Below are positions 8,261-15,432 of a DNA stretch of 64,000 nucleotides, piece after piece (the stretch's first letter is position 1; every line of letters begins with the position of its first letter). Where the stretch lies: the NCBI RefSeq assembly GCF_900107415.1, contig NZ_FNPX01000016.1:1-64000 (forward strand), in the 5' to 3' direction. Below the pieces are notes generated by a model. It was not told the origin of the DNA, searched no databases, and saw only the letters and a program-made list of their open reading frames with translations. A program made the position numbers and the translations under genes. This DNA comes from Jannaschia faecimaris (GTDB lineage Bacteria > Pseudomonadota > Alphaproteobacteria > Rhodobacterales > Rhodobacteraceae).

Positions 8261-9084
8261 CCCTCGTCACCCTGTCCGAGGTGCTGCAACCCGCCCTGCG
8301 CGACGGGCGGGCCATCGCTGGCGTCGTCTGCCTTGGCTGGGAAGATGCCCGTGCATACGCCCATGCGGCGCAGGCTGTCGGCGTATCGTTGATCCTTCAG
8401 GCCGGACCGTCTTGCCGCGCGCATACCCCCCTGCCCGTTTTGGGCGCGATGTTCCGGTCGCTGGCTGCGGATGTCGATGTGCCCATCGTCGCTCATCTGG
8501 ATCATGGCTACGAAGAGAGGGAGTGCGCCGCCGCCATTGATGCGGGTTTCACGTCGGTGATGTTCGACGGCTCCAAGCTCTCGCTCGGCGACAACATCGC
8601 GCGCACCCGCGCCATCGCGGAAATGGCCCACGCAGCGGGGGTCAGTTGCGAAGGCGAGATTGGATTCGTGGGGTACGCCGACGGCGCGGAGAGCCGTGGC
8701 ACAGACCCGGCCGAGGCGGCGCAATTCGCGCGGGATACCGGCGTTGACGCGATGGCGATCTCGGTCGGCAACGTGCACCTTCAAACAGACGCGGGCAGCG
8801 GGCTGGACGAAGCCCGTATCGCCGCCATCGATGCCATGACCGAGGTGCCTCTCGTCATCCACGGCGGCTCGGGCGTGCCCCACGCACAACGTGCGCGGCT
8901 GGCCCGCAACACGTCGATCTGCAAGTTCAATATCGGGACGGAGCTGCGGCAGGTCTTCGGCAGCGCGCTGCGCGATGTCTTGGCCGCGGATGCCGCGCGC
9001 TTCGACCGTGTACAGATTCTGCGCGATGTAGAGCCTCGGATCCATGCCGCCTGCGTAGCGGTTTTGCGGTCGATGCAGGACTAA
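8257..9084 (+). CDS. iolJ: class II aldolase, probable 6-phospho-5-dehydro-2-deoxygluconate aldolase
   Basis: A 275-residue class II (zinc) aldolase. The zinc-site motif HLDH is at 80-83, and the later VIHGGSGVP carries another ligand-type His; the C-terminal part keeps the KFNIGTELR phosphate-site motif. Fructose-bisphosphate and tagatose-bisphosphate aldolases share this fold, so the IolJ role rests on its place as the last gene of iolDCBJ with a 4-bp overlap (ATGA) with iolB. The product would be dihydroxyacetone phosphate and malonate semialdehyde; the dehydrogenase IolA for the latter is not in the window. Confidence 0.82.
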   Translation: MTLVTLSEVLQPALRDGRAIAGVVCLGWEDARAYAHAAQAVGVSLILQAGPSCRAHTPLPVLGAMFRSLAADVDVPIVAHLDHGYEERECAAAIDAGFTSVMFDGSKLSLGDNIARTRAIAEMAHAAGVSCEGEIGFVGYADGAESRGTDPAEAAQFARDTGVDAMAISVGNVHLQTDAGSGLDEARIAAIDAMTEVPLVIHGGSGVPHAQRARLARNTSICKFNIGTELRQVFGSALRDVLAADAARFDRVQILRDVEPRIHAACVAVLRSMQD

Positions 9085-9346
9085 ATGAGCGTATATCCGC
9101 CGCTCTTGGCCTCTGTATCGACGACGGCGAGAAGCCCGGGGTTCGGGCCGAAGAAGGTGCCCCCTGCCCTGCCTATGAGCGAATGCATGACACTCCAGCA
9201 TGACATAGGCCGGCACCTCTACCTCAGTAATGCTCCGCCAGAACCTCGGTCGCCAGAGTGATGGATCAGTCTCTAATCCCGACGGTAGGGACTAATAGGA
9301 CCAAGAATTGAGAAGCGGTGTACGCATCGCCCCCCAGGTTTGGGGC
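9085..9346. other. intergenic spacer between iolJ and the replication module
   Basis: No gene is supported here. A weak inverted repeat lies near 9271-9292 (TAATCCC against GGGACTA around a 7-bp loop), which could form an imperfect hairpin between the convergent iolJ and initiator genes. It lacks a convincing T-run in either direction, so I do not call a terminator. The rest is unremarkable GC-rich sequence. Confidence 0.4.
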
Positions 9347-10021
9347 TCAATCCACCAAGTCGACGTCCAGACCCTGATGCCGCGCAAGTGCTTGTAGTCG
9401 TGAAAGGTGGTGTGTGCGCACAAAAGAGCCGTGGAATCGCGACGGGACCTTGAGGCGCAGCACTCCATCACGTTCCCCGAGCGTGACGAGCGGTGCGAAC
9501 CAGGCGTTGAACACCCCTGCGTCCTCGGCCTGAAGCGTCGTGGCGATGCGCGCCCAAGCCCCCTCCCCCATGACTGGAAATGGGACGACAGTCGGGTTGC
9601 TCTCGTCAACAGGCTTTGAACTCATTCGAACCACAAAGTCCGGACCGACATTTGCCCAGCAGGGTTCTGTCTGTCCAAGCAGTGCGTCCAGACCCAACCC
9701 GTAGCACGCGACCCGGCCGCGTGCGGCGGGTCGCTTCAAGATCAGCCAACCGAGCTCTCTGAGCCGTGCCATTTCACGTTTCACGGTCCGTTGGTCAACG
9801 GACCAGAGCGCTGCAATCTCCCGCTGCCCGGTGGTGAGCGAATCTTCCTGCCAGTTGTACCGTGCCGTCAGAAGCGTCATCAGGCGCAGGGCGATGCGCT
9901 GACGATGCTTGTCGCCAGCACAGCCAAACGCGCCGAGGGCGGTCAGTACGTCGTACTTCAAGGACGGTGTTTGACGTCCCTTAAGATTCGGTCGTCCCAT
10001 GTTTTGTCGGCCGAGACCCAT
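9347..10021 (-). CDS. DnaA-like plasmid replication initiator
   Basis: A 224-residue protein whose second part (about 155-215) resembles the N-terminal domain I of DnaA: AWARIATTL, then NAWFAPLVTLGERDGVLRLKV and SRFHGSFV. The first part (about 42-110) looks like a winged helix with Q(R)TVKREMARLRELGWL. There is no AAA+ ATPase or DnaA DNA-binding domain IV, so it is not chromosomal DnaA. This build matches the DnaA-like initiators of Rhodobacteraceae plasmids, and it lies divergently next to parA/parB as those do. ATG 10021 has AGGAGG 5 bp upstream. Confidence 0.8.
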   Translation of the reverse strand: MGLGRQNMGRPNLKGRQTPSLKYDVLTALGAFGCAGDKHRQRIALRLMTLLTARYNWQEDSLTTGQREIAALWSVDQRTVKREMARLRELGWLILKRPAARGRVACYGLGLDALLGQTEPCWANVGPDFVVRMSSKPVDESNPTVVPFPVMGEGAWARIATTLQAEDAGVFNAWFAPLVTLGERDGVLRLKVPSRFHGSFVRTHHLSRLQALARHQGLDVDLVD

Positions 10022-10159
10022 CTGGTCCTCCTGCCCTTTGCTGCTCGATCAACCGTTATTCCGGCTGTTGCCCTGATTTGCGTTGGATTTCGCGATTCTG
10101 TCAAGCACCGTTGTTCTGTATCGTAATCATAGAAATGAAATTGGTATGGATACGGTATA

Positions 10160-10204
10160 GGGGGACACTATGTCTGTCACCCTTGTTGAGCATTGTGTCC
10201 CCTC
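10160..10204. repeat. inverted pair of GGGGACA iteron-like repeats
   Basis: GGGGGACACTATG (10160-10172) faces CATTGTGTCCCCTC (10191-10204), giving arms that pair over GGGGACAC with about 20 bp between. Two further cores of the same type occur in reverse orientation at 10224-10236 and 10291-10300. Repeats of this kind beside an initiator gene are usual initiator-binding sites. Confidence 0.55.
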
Positions 10205-10301
10205 AAGCAGAGGTAGGAGCGTCCACCTGTCCCCCCAACATAAGGGTCTTCATACACGTCGGACGCGAATCGGTCTGCGTCGCTGCTGAGCCCTGTGTCC
10301 T

Positions 10302-10317
10302 TTTCCCCGCAGGGAAA
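10302..10317. repeat. candidate partition site (parS-like palindrome), copy 1
   Basis: TTTCCCCGCAGGGAAA matches the perfect palindrome at 12794-12809 with one mismatch. It lies 69 bp before the chosen parA start, a usual place for a ParB-bound or ParA-autoregulation site. Confidence 0.65.
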
Positions 10318-10385
10318 TGCCAAGTTGCAACAAAGCGATATTGCGGGATTTACCTGTTTGTCAATTTCGGCGTATTTCGGTTCCA

Positions 10386-11714
10386 ATGAATGAACAACGT
10401 TGGGGCGGACCTATGCTCGACTATCGCGACTTGCAGGCGATGCGCGACAGCTCACTGAAACTCCAAGGGTGGATTCGTCGGCAGACGTTTTCGCCCGGCA
10501 ACGAAAAGGTTCTGCGGCGCTTTTCGTCGTGGGAAGTATCGGAGTTGATTTTCCGCGTGAACCAGAACACCTTTCGCGGGCGGCTGGTCGCGGATCCGAC
10601 CTTGCCTTCGGGTGAGGTGGAGCAAGACGGGCGGCAGCGGTGGTTCAGTCTCGAGGAAGTGAACGAGCTGCGCCGGAAGCTCAAGATCAATCGCCAGACG
10701 TTGATGCCTCCCCGCCCCTCGGGCAAGCGCGCGATCCGGGTTGCGGTCAGCAACTTCAAAGGTGGCGCGGGCAAGTCGACGACCGCCCTTCACCTGGCTC
10801 ATGCGGCGGCGTTGGACGGCTACCGTGTTCTATGTGTCGACTTTGATCCGCAGGCCACGCTGAGCCATTCGATGGGTCTGAGTGACGTGAGCGAGGAGCA
10901 TACGGTCTGGGGGATTCTCGCGCGCGATCTGATCCGTGAAACGGAACGCATGAATTCCGCCACACAGGGTGCCGAGTCTGGCCGCAAGATGCCGCACCGT
11001 AAATTGCCGTCTTCGATTGCGGACACGGGGCTTGGTGATCTGCGCCAGTCCGATTTTATCAAGCCGACCTGCTGGTCGACAATCGACCTGGTTCCAAGCT
11101 GCGCGAATGCGGCATTCGTTGAGTTCGCAAGTGCGCAGTACCGGCACATGAATCCCGACTGGTCCTTCTTCGCTGCGGTATCACGCTGGCTCGATGCCCT
11201 GCCCCGGGACGCCTACGATCTGGTAATCTTCGATTGTCCGCCGGCGATCGGGTACCAGTCGATGAACGCTGTTTTCGCCGCGGACGTCCTCTACATCCCT
11301 TCGGGCCCGGGCTATTGGGAGTACGACTCCACGACGTCCTTCATTGGTCAGTTGTCCGAGGCACTCGAAGATCTTGTCGGTTTCGGCGATTTCCCCACGG
11401 GGAAATCCGATTTCGGGAAGACCTTCCTTGATGTGAGGTTTCTGTTGACCCGGTACGAGCCGGGTAACGATCTGCACCGCGCGATGAAGGATGCCTTTGG
11501 CAAGGTCTTCGGCGACCGCATGGCACAGAACCCGATCGAGCATACGCGCGCTGTGGAGCAGTCGGGGCGTTTTCTCAGTTCCGTCTACGAGATCGATTAT
11601 CGCGATATGACGCGGGAAACATGGCGCCGGGCGCGGTCCACCTTTGACACGGCTTACGGTGAATTCCGCGAAACAATTCTGACCGCATGGGACAAGATGG
11701 AGGATGAGGCATGA
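10386..11714 (+). CDS. parA: ParA-type partition ATPase
   Basis: A 442-residue ParA/Soj-family ATPase of the large, plasmid type. An N-terminal extension of about 115 residues contains a winged-helix-like segment (FSSWEVSELIFRVNQNTFRG), expected for self-regulating plasmid ParA. The deviant Walker A KGGAGKS is at 125-131, followed by VDFDPQATLSHSMG and the Walker B region LVIFDCPPAIG. Start: ATG 10386 is in frame but has poor spacing to any ribosome site; ATG 10413, preceded by GGGGCGGA, is the alternative. A 16-bp partition-like palindrome lies inside the gene (11390-11405). The stop overlaps parB (ATGA). Confidence 0.92.
   Translation: MNEQRWGGPMLDYRDLQAMRDSSLKLQGWIRRQTFSPGNEKVLRRFSSWEVSELIFRVNQNTFRGRLVADPTLPSGEVEQDGRQRWFSLEEVNELRRKLKINRQTLMPPRPSGKRAIRVAVSNFKGGAGKSTTALHLAHAAALDGYRVLCVDFDPQATLSHSMGLSDVSEEHTVWGILARDLIRETERMNSATQGAESGRKMPHRKLPSSIADTGLGDLRQSDFIKPTCWSTIDLVPSCANAAFVEFASAQYRHMNPDWSFFAAVSRWLDALPRDAYDLVIFDCPPAIGYQSMNAVFAADVLYIPSGPGYWEYDSTTSFIGQLSEALEDLVGFGDFPTGKSDFGKTFLDVRFLLTRYEPGNDLHRAMKDAFGKVFGDRMAQNPIEHTRAVEQSGRFLSSVYEIDYRDMTRETWRRARSTFDTAYGEFRETILTAWDKMEDEA
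11390..11405. repeat. candidate partition site (parS-like palindrome), copy 2, inside parA
   Basis: TTTCCCCACGGGGAAA differs from the perfect copy at 12794-12809 by one base. It lies within the parA coding sequence. Being the same 16-mer as sites before and after the module, it is unlikely to be chance. Confidence 0.6.
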
Positions 11715-12793
11715 GCCGCAAACGCCGTATATTCGATGTCGACCTTCCCGAGGATCCGGCCGAAGTCCCCGAAGAGGTGGAGACGAAATCCGCGCGACGG
11801 GGCCCTATGGCCTCGGCCATCGGCGAGGTAGGCGACGCGCGGCGGTATCGCGAGAAGATGGAAGCGGATATCCGCGCCGAGAATGACGCCTTGGCTCATG
11901 AGCTTGTCCGACTGAAAAAGCTGGGGTTGGTGACGGACCTTGTGCCGCTGGACGCGGTGCGGACGACCAAGCTGACACGGGACCGTCGTATCTCCGACCG
12001 TCTGGACCTCGCTGATCTGAAGACATCGCTGCGTGAGATCGGGTTGAGCAACCCCATCCGCGTCGAAGCGGACGGGGCAGGGGGGTATGAGCTGGTCCAG
12101 GGGCTGCGCCGCCTGACGGCTTACCGGGAGCTGCTGGCCGAGACGGAGGATGATTGTTGGGCGCAGATACCGGCGGGTATCCTGGCGGCGGGTCAGTCTG
12201 ATGCGGGGCTCTATCGCCGGATGGTCGATGAGAACCTGATCCGCAAGGATGTGAGTTTCGCCGAAATGGCCCAGTTGGCGCGGGCCTATGCGGCCGACCA
12301 CGTGGACGGGTGCACCAGTGTTGATGATGCGGTAAACGCATTGTTTGCCAGCGTGGCACCGCAAAAGCGCAGCTACATCCGCCGGTTTGCACTGGTGATG
12401 GCGGGGCTGGAGAAAGTGCTGGACCATCCATCTGCGATGTCGCGGTCTGTCGGGTTGGCGCTGGCGGATCGGCTTGAGGCGGATGCTACGTTTGTTGGCA
12501 CGGTCAGCGATGCGCTGCGGGTAAAGCCGGAACGAGATGCGGCGACGGAACTAGCCATTCTGCGGCAAGTGGTCGAAGGGCATGCGGCACCGTTGCCCAC
12601 GAAGAAGCGCGGTGCACCCAAAGGGCGAAGCGGACGGGTCGCCCTGTCTGTTCCGGTCGGGCCGGGCGTGCGGGCAACTGCGACGCAGGGCAAGATGGAG
12701 CTGCGTGCCGAGGTGGATTTCGGTGCCGTTGACCGAACGCGTCTTGAGAAGGCAATCGAGGCGTTCTGGCGGGAAATAGAGGCGGATACCTGA
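11711..12793 (+). CDS. parB: ParB-type centromere-binding protein
   Basis: A 360-residue ParB-family protein. The ParB/Srx-like domain is visible around residues 75-150: DLVPLDAVRTTKL, LADLKTSLREIGLSNPIRV and YELVQGLRRLTAYREL, matching the family's GERRyRA position. A helical DNA-binding region follows with NLIRKDVSFAEMAQLARAY. The acidic N-terminus (EDPAEVPEEVE) may contact ParA. It overlaps parA by 4 bp (ATGA). A perfect candidate partition palindrome begins 1 bp after its stop. Confidence 0.9.
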   Translation: MSRKRRIFDVDLPEDPAEVPEEVETKSARRGPMASAIGEVGDARRYREKMEADIRAENDALAHELVRLKKLGLVTDLVPLDAVRTTKLTRDRRISDRLDLADLKTSLREIGLSNPIRVEADGAGGYELVQGLRRLTAYRELLAETEDDCWAQIPAGILAAGQSDAGLYRRMVDENLIRKDVSFAEMAQLARAYAADHVDGCTSVDDAVNALFASVAPQKRSYIRRFALVMAGLEKVLDHPSAMSRSVGLALADRLEADATFVGTVSDALRVKPERDAATELAILRQVVEGHAAPLPTKKRGAPKGRSGRVALSVPVGPGVRATATQGKMELRAEVDFGAVDRTRLEKAIEAFWREIEADT

Positions 12794-12809
12794 TTTCCCC
12801 GCGGGGAAA
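12794..12809. repeat. candidate partition site (parS-like palindrome), copy 3, perfect
   Basis: TTTCCCCGCGGGGAAA is a perfect 16-bp palindrome starting right after the parB stop codon. Two one-mismatch copies lie before and inside parA. A hairpin terminator role is less likely: no T-run follows. Confidence 0.7.
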
Positions 12810-12829
12810 CCTTGCAAGGTGGAATTAGT

Positions 12830-12849
12830 CTGACTAGCTGACTAGTCAG
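12830..12849. promoter_or_regulatory. toxin-antitoxin operator
   Basis: The octamer CTGACTAG occurs twice in direct repeat (12830-12837, 12838-12845), and the second is the first part of the perfect palindrome CTGACTAGTCAG (12838-12849). It ends 17 bp before the antitoxin ATG. Phd/YefM antitoxins bind such palindromes to repress their own operon. Confidence 0.7.
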
Positions 12850-12866
12850 AAGGTCAGGGGGCTATC

Positions 12867-13127
12867 ATGTGGACCGTTCAAGACGCAAAAGCTAAGTTCA
12901 GTGCCGTTGTCGAAGCTGCCCTCGCTGGTGAGCCGCAGCATGTCACTCGGCGCGGGGAGCCAGCGGTCGTGATCGTGTCCGAAGAGGATTGGGCGGCCCT
13001 TAACGAGTTGAAGAAACCGGTGATGTTCGGTGACATTATGGGCGACATTCCGCAGGCCCCGGACGATGAGCCGGACTTTGACTTCAAACGCCTCGGCAAT
13101 GCCCGCCCGCGCGACATCGATTTCTGA
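12867..13127 (+). CDS. Phd/YefM-family antitoxin
   Basis: An 86-residue antitoxin. The N-terminal Phd/YefM fold begins MWTVQDAKAKFSAVVEAAL, followed by HVTRRGEPAVVIVSEEDW, the usual DNA-binding/dimer unit. The acidic, disordered C-terminus (PQAPDDEPDFDF) would wrap the toxin. Its TGA overlaps the toxin ATG by one base. With the palindromic operator upstream it forms a complete addiction module, in line with a plasmid location beside parAB. Confidence 0.9.
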   Translation: MWTVQDAKAKFSAVVEAALAGEPQHVTRRGEPAVVIVSEEDWAALNELKKPVMFGDIMGDIPQAPDDEPDFDFKRLGNARPRDIDF

Positions 13128-13543
13128 TGTACCTGCTTGATACCGATGTCCTGTCGATACTGCGACGGCAGAAGCGGTTTCCGGAGATTGCGGCCTGGTT
13201 CGCCCTCCGCCCTCTCCATGCGATGCACCTTTCGGTCGTCACGATTGCGGAAGTTGAGACTGAAATCGAGATGGCGAACCGGCGGAACCCCGTTTTCGCC
13301 GCTGATCTGCGTGATTGGATACAACGCGTGCAGTCCGTCGATTTCGCGGGGCGACTACTCCCGGTGGATGCAGAAGTGGCTGTAGCGTGGGGCCAAATGG
13401 CGGCGCGCATCGGCAATAGCGAGAATGACTTGCTGATCGCCGCAACCGCGCAGGTGCACGGATTAACTGTGATCACACGCAACGCGCGCCATTTTGAGCC
13501 GACGGGCGTGCCCGTGATCAACTTATCGGGAGCGGCTGAATAA
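13127..13543 (+). CDS. vapC: PIN-domain toxin, VapC family
   Basis: A 138-residue PIN-domain ribonuclease. Acidic active-site residues expected for VapC are in place: D5 (LLDTDVLS), E42 (TIAEVETEIE) and D101 (ENDLLIAATA), with the closing TRNARHF motif at 118-124. VapC toxins cut initiator tRNA or other structured RNA and are neutralised by the upstream antitoxin. Pairing with a Phd-type antitoxin is common in alphaproteobacteria. Translation is coupled to the antitoxin (TGATG). Confidence 0.92.
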   Translation: MYLLDTDVLSILRRQKRFPEIAAWFALRPLHAMHLSVVTIAEVETEIEMANRRNPVFAADLRDWIQRVQSVDFAGRLLPVDAEVAVAWGQMAARIGNSENDLLIAATAQVHGLTVITRNARHFEPTGVPVINLSGAAE

Positions 13544-13669
13544 AGACTTGGAAAGGCTTTGTTTCTCGGGGCTGCGCCGATACCTCCCGAGACGGAAACG
13601 GAACAGCCCACAGGACGGCAGAGACTCGTATCTGTCGCCCGGACGCCCCGGCTACGTAAGGAAGACGCA

Positions 13670-14338
13670 ATGAACCTCAACGATGATTTCACCACGCGCG
13701 TGCTGGTCCATGCTGATCAGCTCGACTGGCAACCGTCGCCGATGCCGGGCGTCGACCGACGGATGCTGGACCGGATCGGCGGAGAGGTGGCGCGGGCCAC
13801 GACGATCGTCCGCTACGCGCCTGAAAGCCACTTTTCCGCGCACACCCATACAGGTGGCGAGGAATACATCGTGCTGGATGGCGTGTTTCAGGACGAACAC
13901 GGCGATTTCCCGACGGGGACCTATGTGCGAAATCCACCGACCAGCCAGCACACGCCAGGTTCGGACCTGGGGTGCACGATTTTCGTCAAGCTGTGGCAAT
14001 TCGACATGGACGACCGGACCCAAATTCGTCGCGAGATGGGCGCGGAGATGGTCGGCGCGGGGCCGGGTCTTCGGGTGCAGGAGCTGCACCGCGACGCGAG
14101 GGAGGCTGTTACCTATGAGGAATGGGACGCTGGCGCGCGGGTGACCCGGGATTTGCCCGGCGGGGCCGAGGTTCTTGTTCTGTCAGGCACCGCGACCGAG
14201 AGCGGGGAGAGGCTGGACGCGCGGTCTTGGCTGCGCCTTCCGGTCGGAAGCCGCCTTGACGCCGTCGCGGGGGACACAGGCGCGAAGGTCTGGATCAAGT
14301 CCGGACACATTCCCTTCGCCGCGGCCCCGGCGGTGTGA
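13670..14338 (+). CDS. cupin protein related to the ChrR sensor domain
   Basis: A 222-residue cupin. The metal-site set is visible: H58 and H60 ([10 protein letters not shown]), E64, and H94 (PTSQHTPGS), with the ChrR-like run [20 protein letters not shown]. In ChrR this domain senses singlet oxygen and holds an ECF sigma factor, but this protein lacks the N-terminal zinc anti-sigma domain and no sigma gene adjoins, so a regulatory role is not shown. A weaker second cupin half may fill residues 140-220. ATG 13670 has AAGGA upstream. It overlaps the next gene (GTGA). Confidence 0.75.
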   Translation: MNLNDDFTTRVLVHADQLDWQPSPMPGVDRRMLDRIGGEVARATTIVRYAPESHFSAHTHTGGEEYIVLDGVFQDEHGDFPTGTYVRNPPTSQHTPGSDLGCTIFVKLWQFDMDDRTQIRREMGAEMVGAGPGLRVQELHRDAREAVTYEEWDAGARVTRDLPGGAEVLVLSGTATESGERLDARSWLRLPVGSRLDAVAGDTGAKVWIKSGHIPFAAAPAV

Positions 14339-15372
14339 GCGACACGGATGTTCTGATCGTCGGCGGTGGACTTTCGGGCCTGGCGCTGGCGGATCGATTG
14401 CAGGCTGCGGGACAAGACTGGCAGCTGATCGAGGCGCGCAGCCGTCTGGGCGGGCGGATCGACGTTTTGCGCCATGGTGGAACGGCGTTCGACATGGGCC
14501 CGTCATGGTTCTGGCCCGGTCAGCCGCGCATGGCGGCGATGGCGGATCGGCTGGGACTGCACGTCTTCTCCCAACATGCAGATGGTGCGCTGATCTGGGA
14601 GGATGAATCAGGGGGCGTGCAGCGTGATCGTGGCTTTTCGTCGATGGCGGGCAGCCTTCGGATTGCCGGTGGTATGGCCGCGATGATCGATGGATTGGCC
14701 ACCGGCTTGCCGTCCGTGCGGCTGCACCTTGGGTCGGCGGTCGCGGAGGTGCGACCGGACGGTGTAACGTTGTCTGATGGGTGTCGCATCGGCGCGCGCC
14801 GGATCGTCATGGCCTTGCCCCCGCGCGTGGTGGCGGAATTGGCATTTTCCCCTTTGTTAGAGCCTGAAATTCTGTCTGAACTGCGCGCAGTACCGACATG
14901 GATGGGCGGACAGGCAAAATTCGTTGCCGTGTACGACCGGCCATTCTGGCGCGACACGGGTCTGTCGGGAGACGGGATGTCGCGGCGCGGCCCACTGGTC
15001 GAGATCCACGACGCGAGCGGGCCAACCGGAACGCCCGGTGCGTTGTTCGGATTTGTCGGCGTGCCGGCGACGCACCGGGCGGGGCAGGGGGCCGCGATCC
15101 GGCAGGCCGCGACAGCACAGCTGGCGCGGATGTTCGGCACACGGATCCCCGTCGCCACGCAGCTTACGGATTGGGCGGATCATCCCGAGACGGCCAGTGC
15201 GTTGGACCGGCAACCCTTGTACGCGCACCCGGACTACCGGATGCCCGCCGCATTGGCGCAGCTTTGGGACGGCGCACTGATGCTCGGCTCGACCGAGGTG
15301 GCCCCGGAGCATGGCGGCTTTCTTGAGGGGGCGCTGGCGATGGCCGATCACCTTTCCGTGCGCCTGAACTGA
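14335..15372 (+). CDS. FAD-dependent amine-oxidase-like oxidoreductase
   Basis: A 345-residue flavin monoamine-oxidase-family protein. The dinucleotide motif [17 protein letters not shown] is at 6-22, with the typical follow-on [12 protein letters not shown] and the C-terminal FAD motif [17 protein letters not shown]. It is shorter than most monoamine oxidases (about 450), so part of the substrate domain is reduced. The start is GTG 14335 overlapping the cupin stop. Substrate unknown. It precedes the dehalogenase gene by 60 bp on the same strand, so it may act on the same compounds. Confidence 0.8.
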   Translation: MSDTDVLIVGGGLSGLALADRLQAAGQDWQLIEARSRLGGRIDVLRHGGTAFDMGPSWFWPGQPRMAAMADRLGLHVFSQHADGALIWEDESGGVQRDRGFSSMAGSLRIAGGMAAMIDGLATGLPSVRLHLGSAVAEVRPDGVTLSDGCRIGARRIVMALPPRVVAELAFSPLLEPEILSELRAVPTWMGGQAKFVAVYDRPFWRDTGLSGDGMSRRGPLVEIHDASGPTGTPGALFGFVGVPATHRAGQGAAIRQAATAQLARMFGTRIPVATQLTDWADHPETASALDRQPLYAHPDYRMPAALAQLWDGALMLGSTEVAPEHGGFLEGALAMADHLSVRLN

Positions 15373-15432
15373 GGCGCGCTTGATCTCCTCTGGCGGGGGG
15401 ACCACGGTCGCCGCACTGAACAGGAGCCGCCG

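Larger units (their letters stand above)
10022..10385. other. candidate replication origin / partition control region
   Basis: This 364-bp spacer between the divergent initiator and parA has no gene. Its centre is AT-rich (about 10110-10158). Next to it are GGGGGACACTATG (10160-10172), the inverted copy CATTGTGTCCCC (10191-10202), inverted CACCTGTCCCCCC (10224-10236) and inverted CCCTGTGTCC (10291-10300). These share a GGGACA core and look like degenerate iterons. A partition-site-like palindrome follows at 10302-10317. I found no convincing consensus DnaA box. Confidence 0.55.

Noticed and set aside
9271-9292. Imperfect hairpin after iolJ as a terminator
   Set aside because: The stem is only about 7 bp with one mismatch and no T-run on either strand.
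10022-10385. Consensus DnaA boxes (TTATNCACA) in the candidate origin
   Set aside because: The nearest string, TTATTCCGG, does not fit the consensus.
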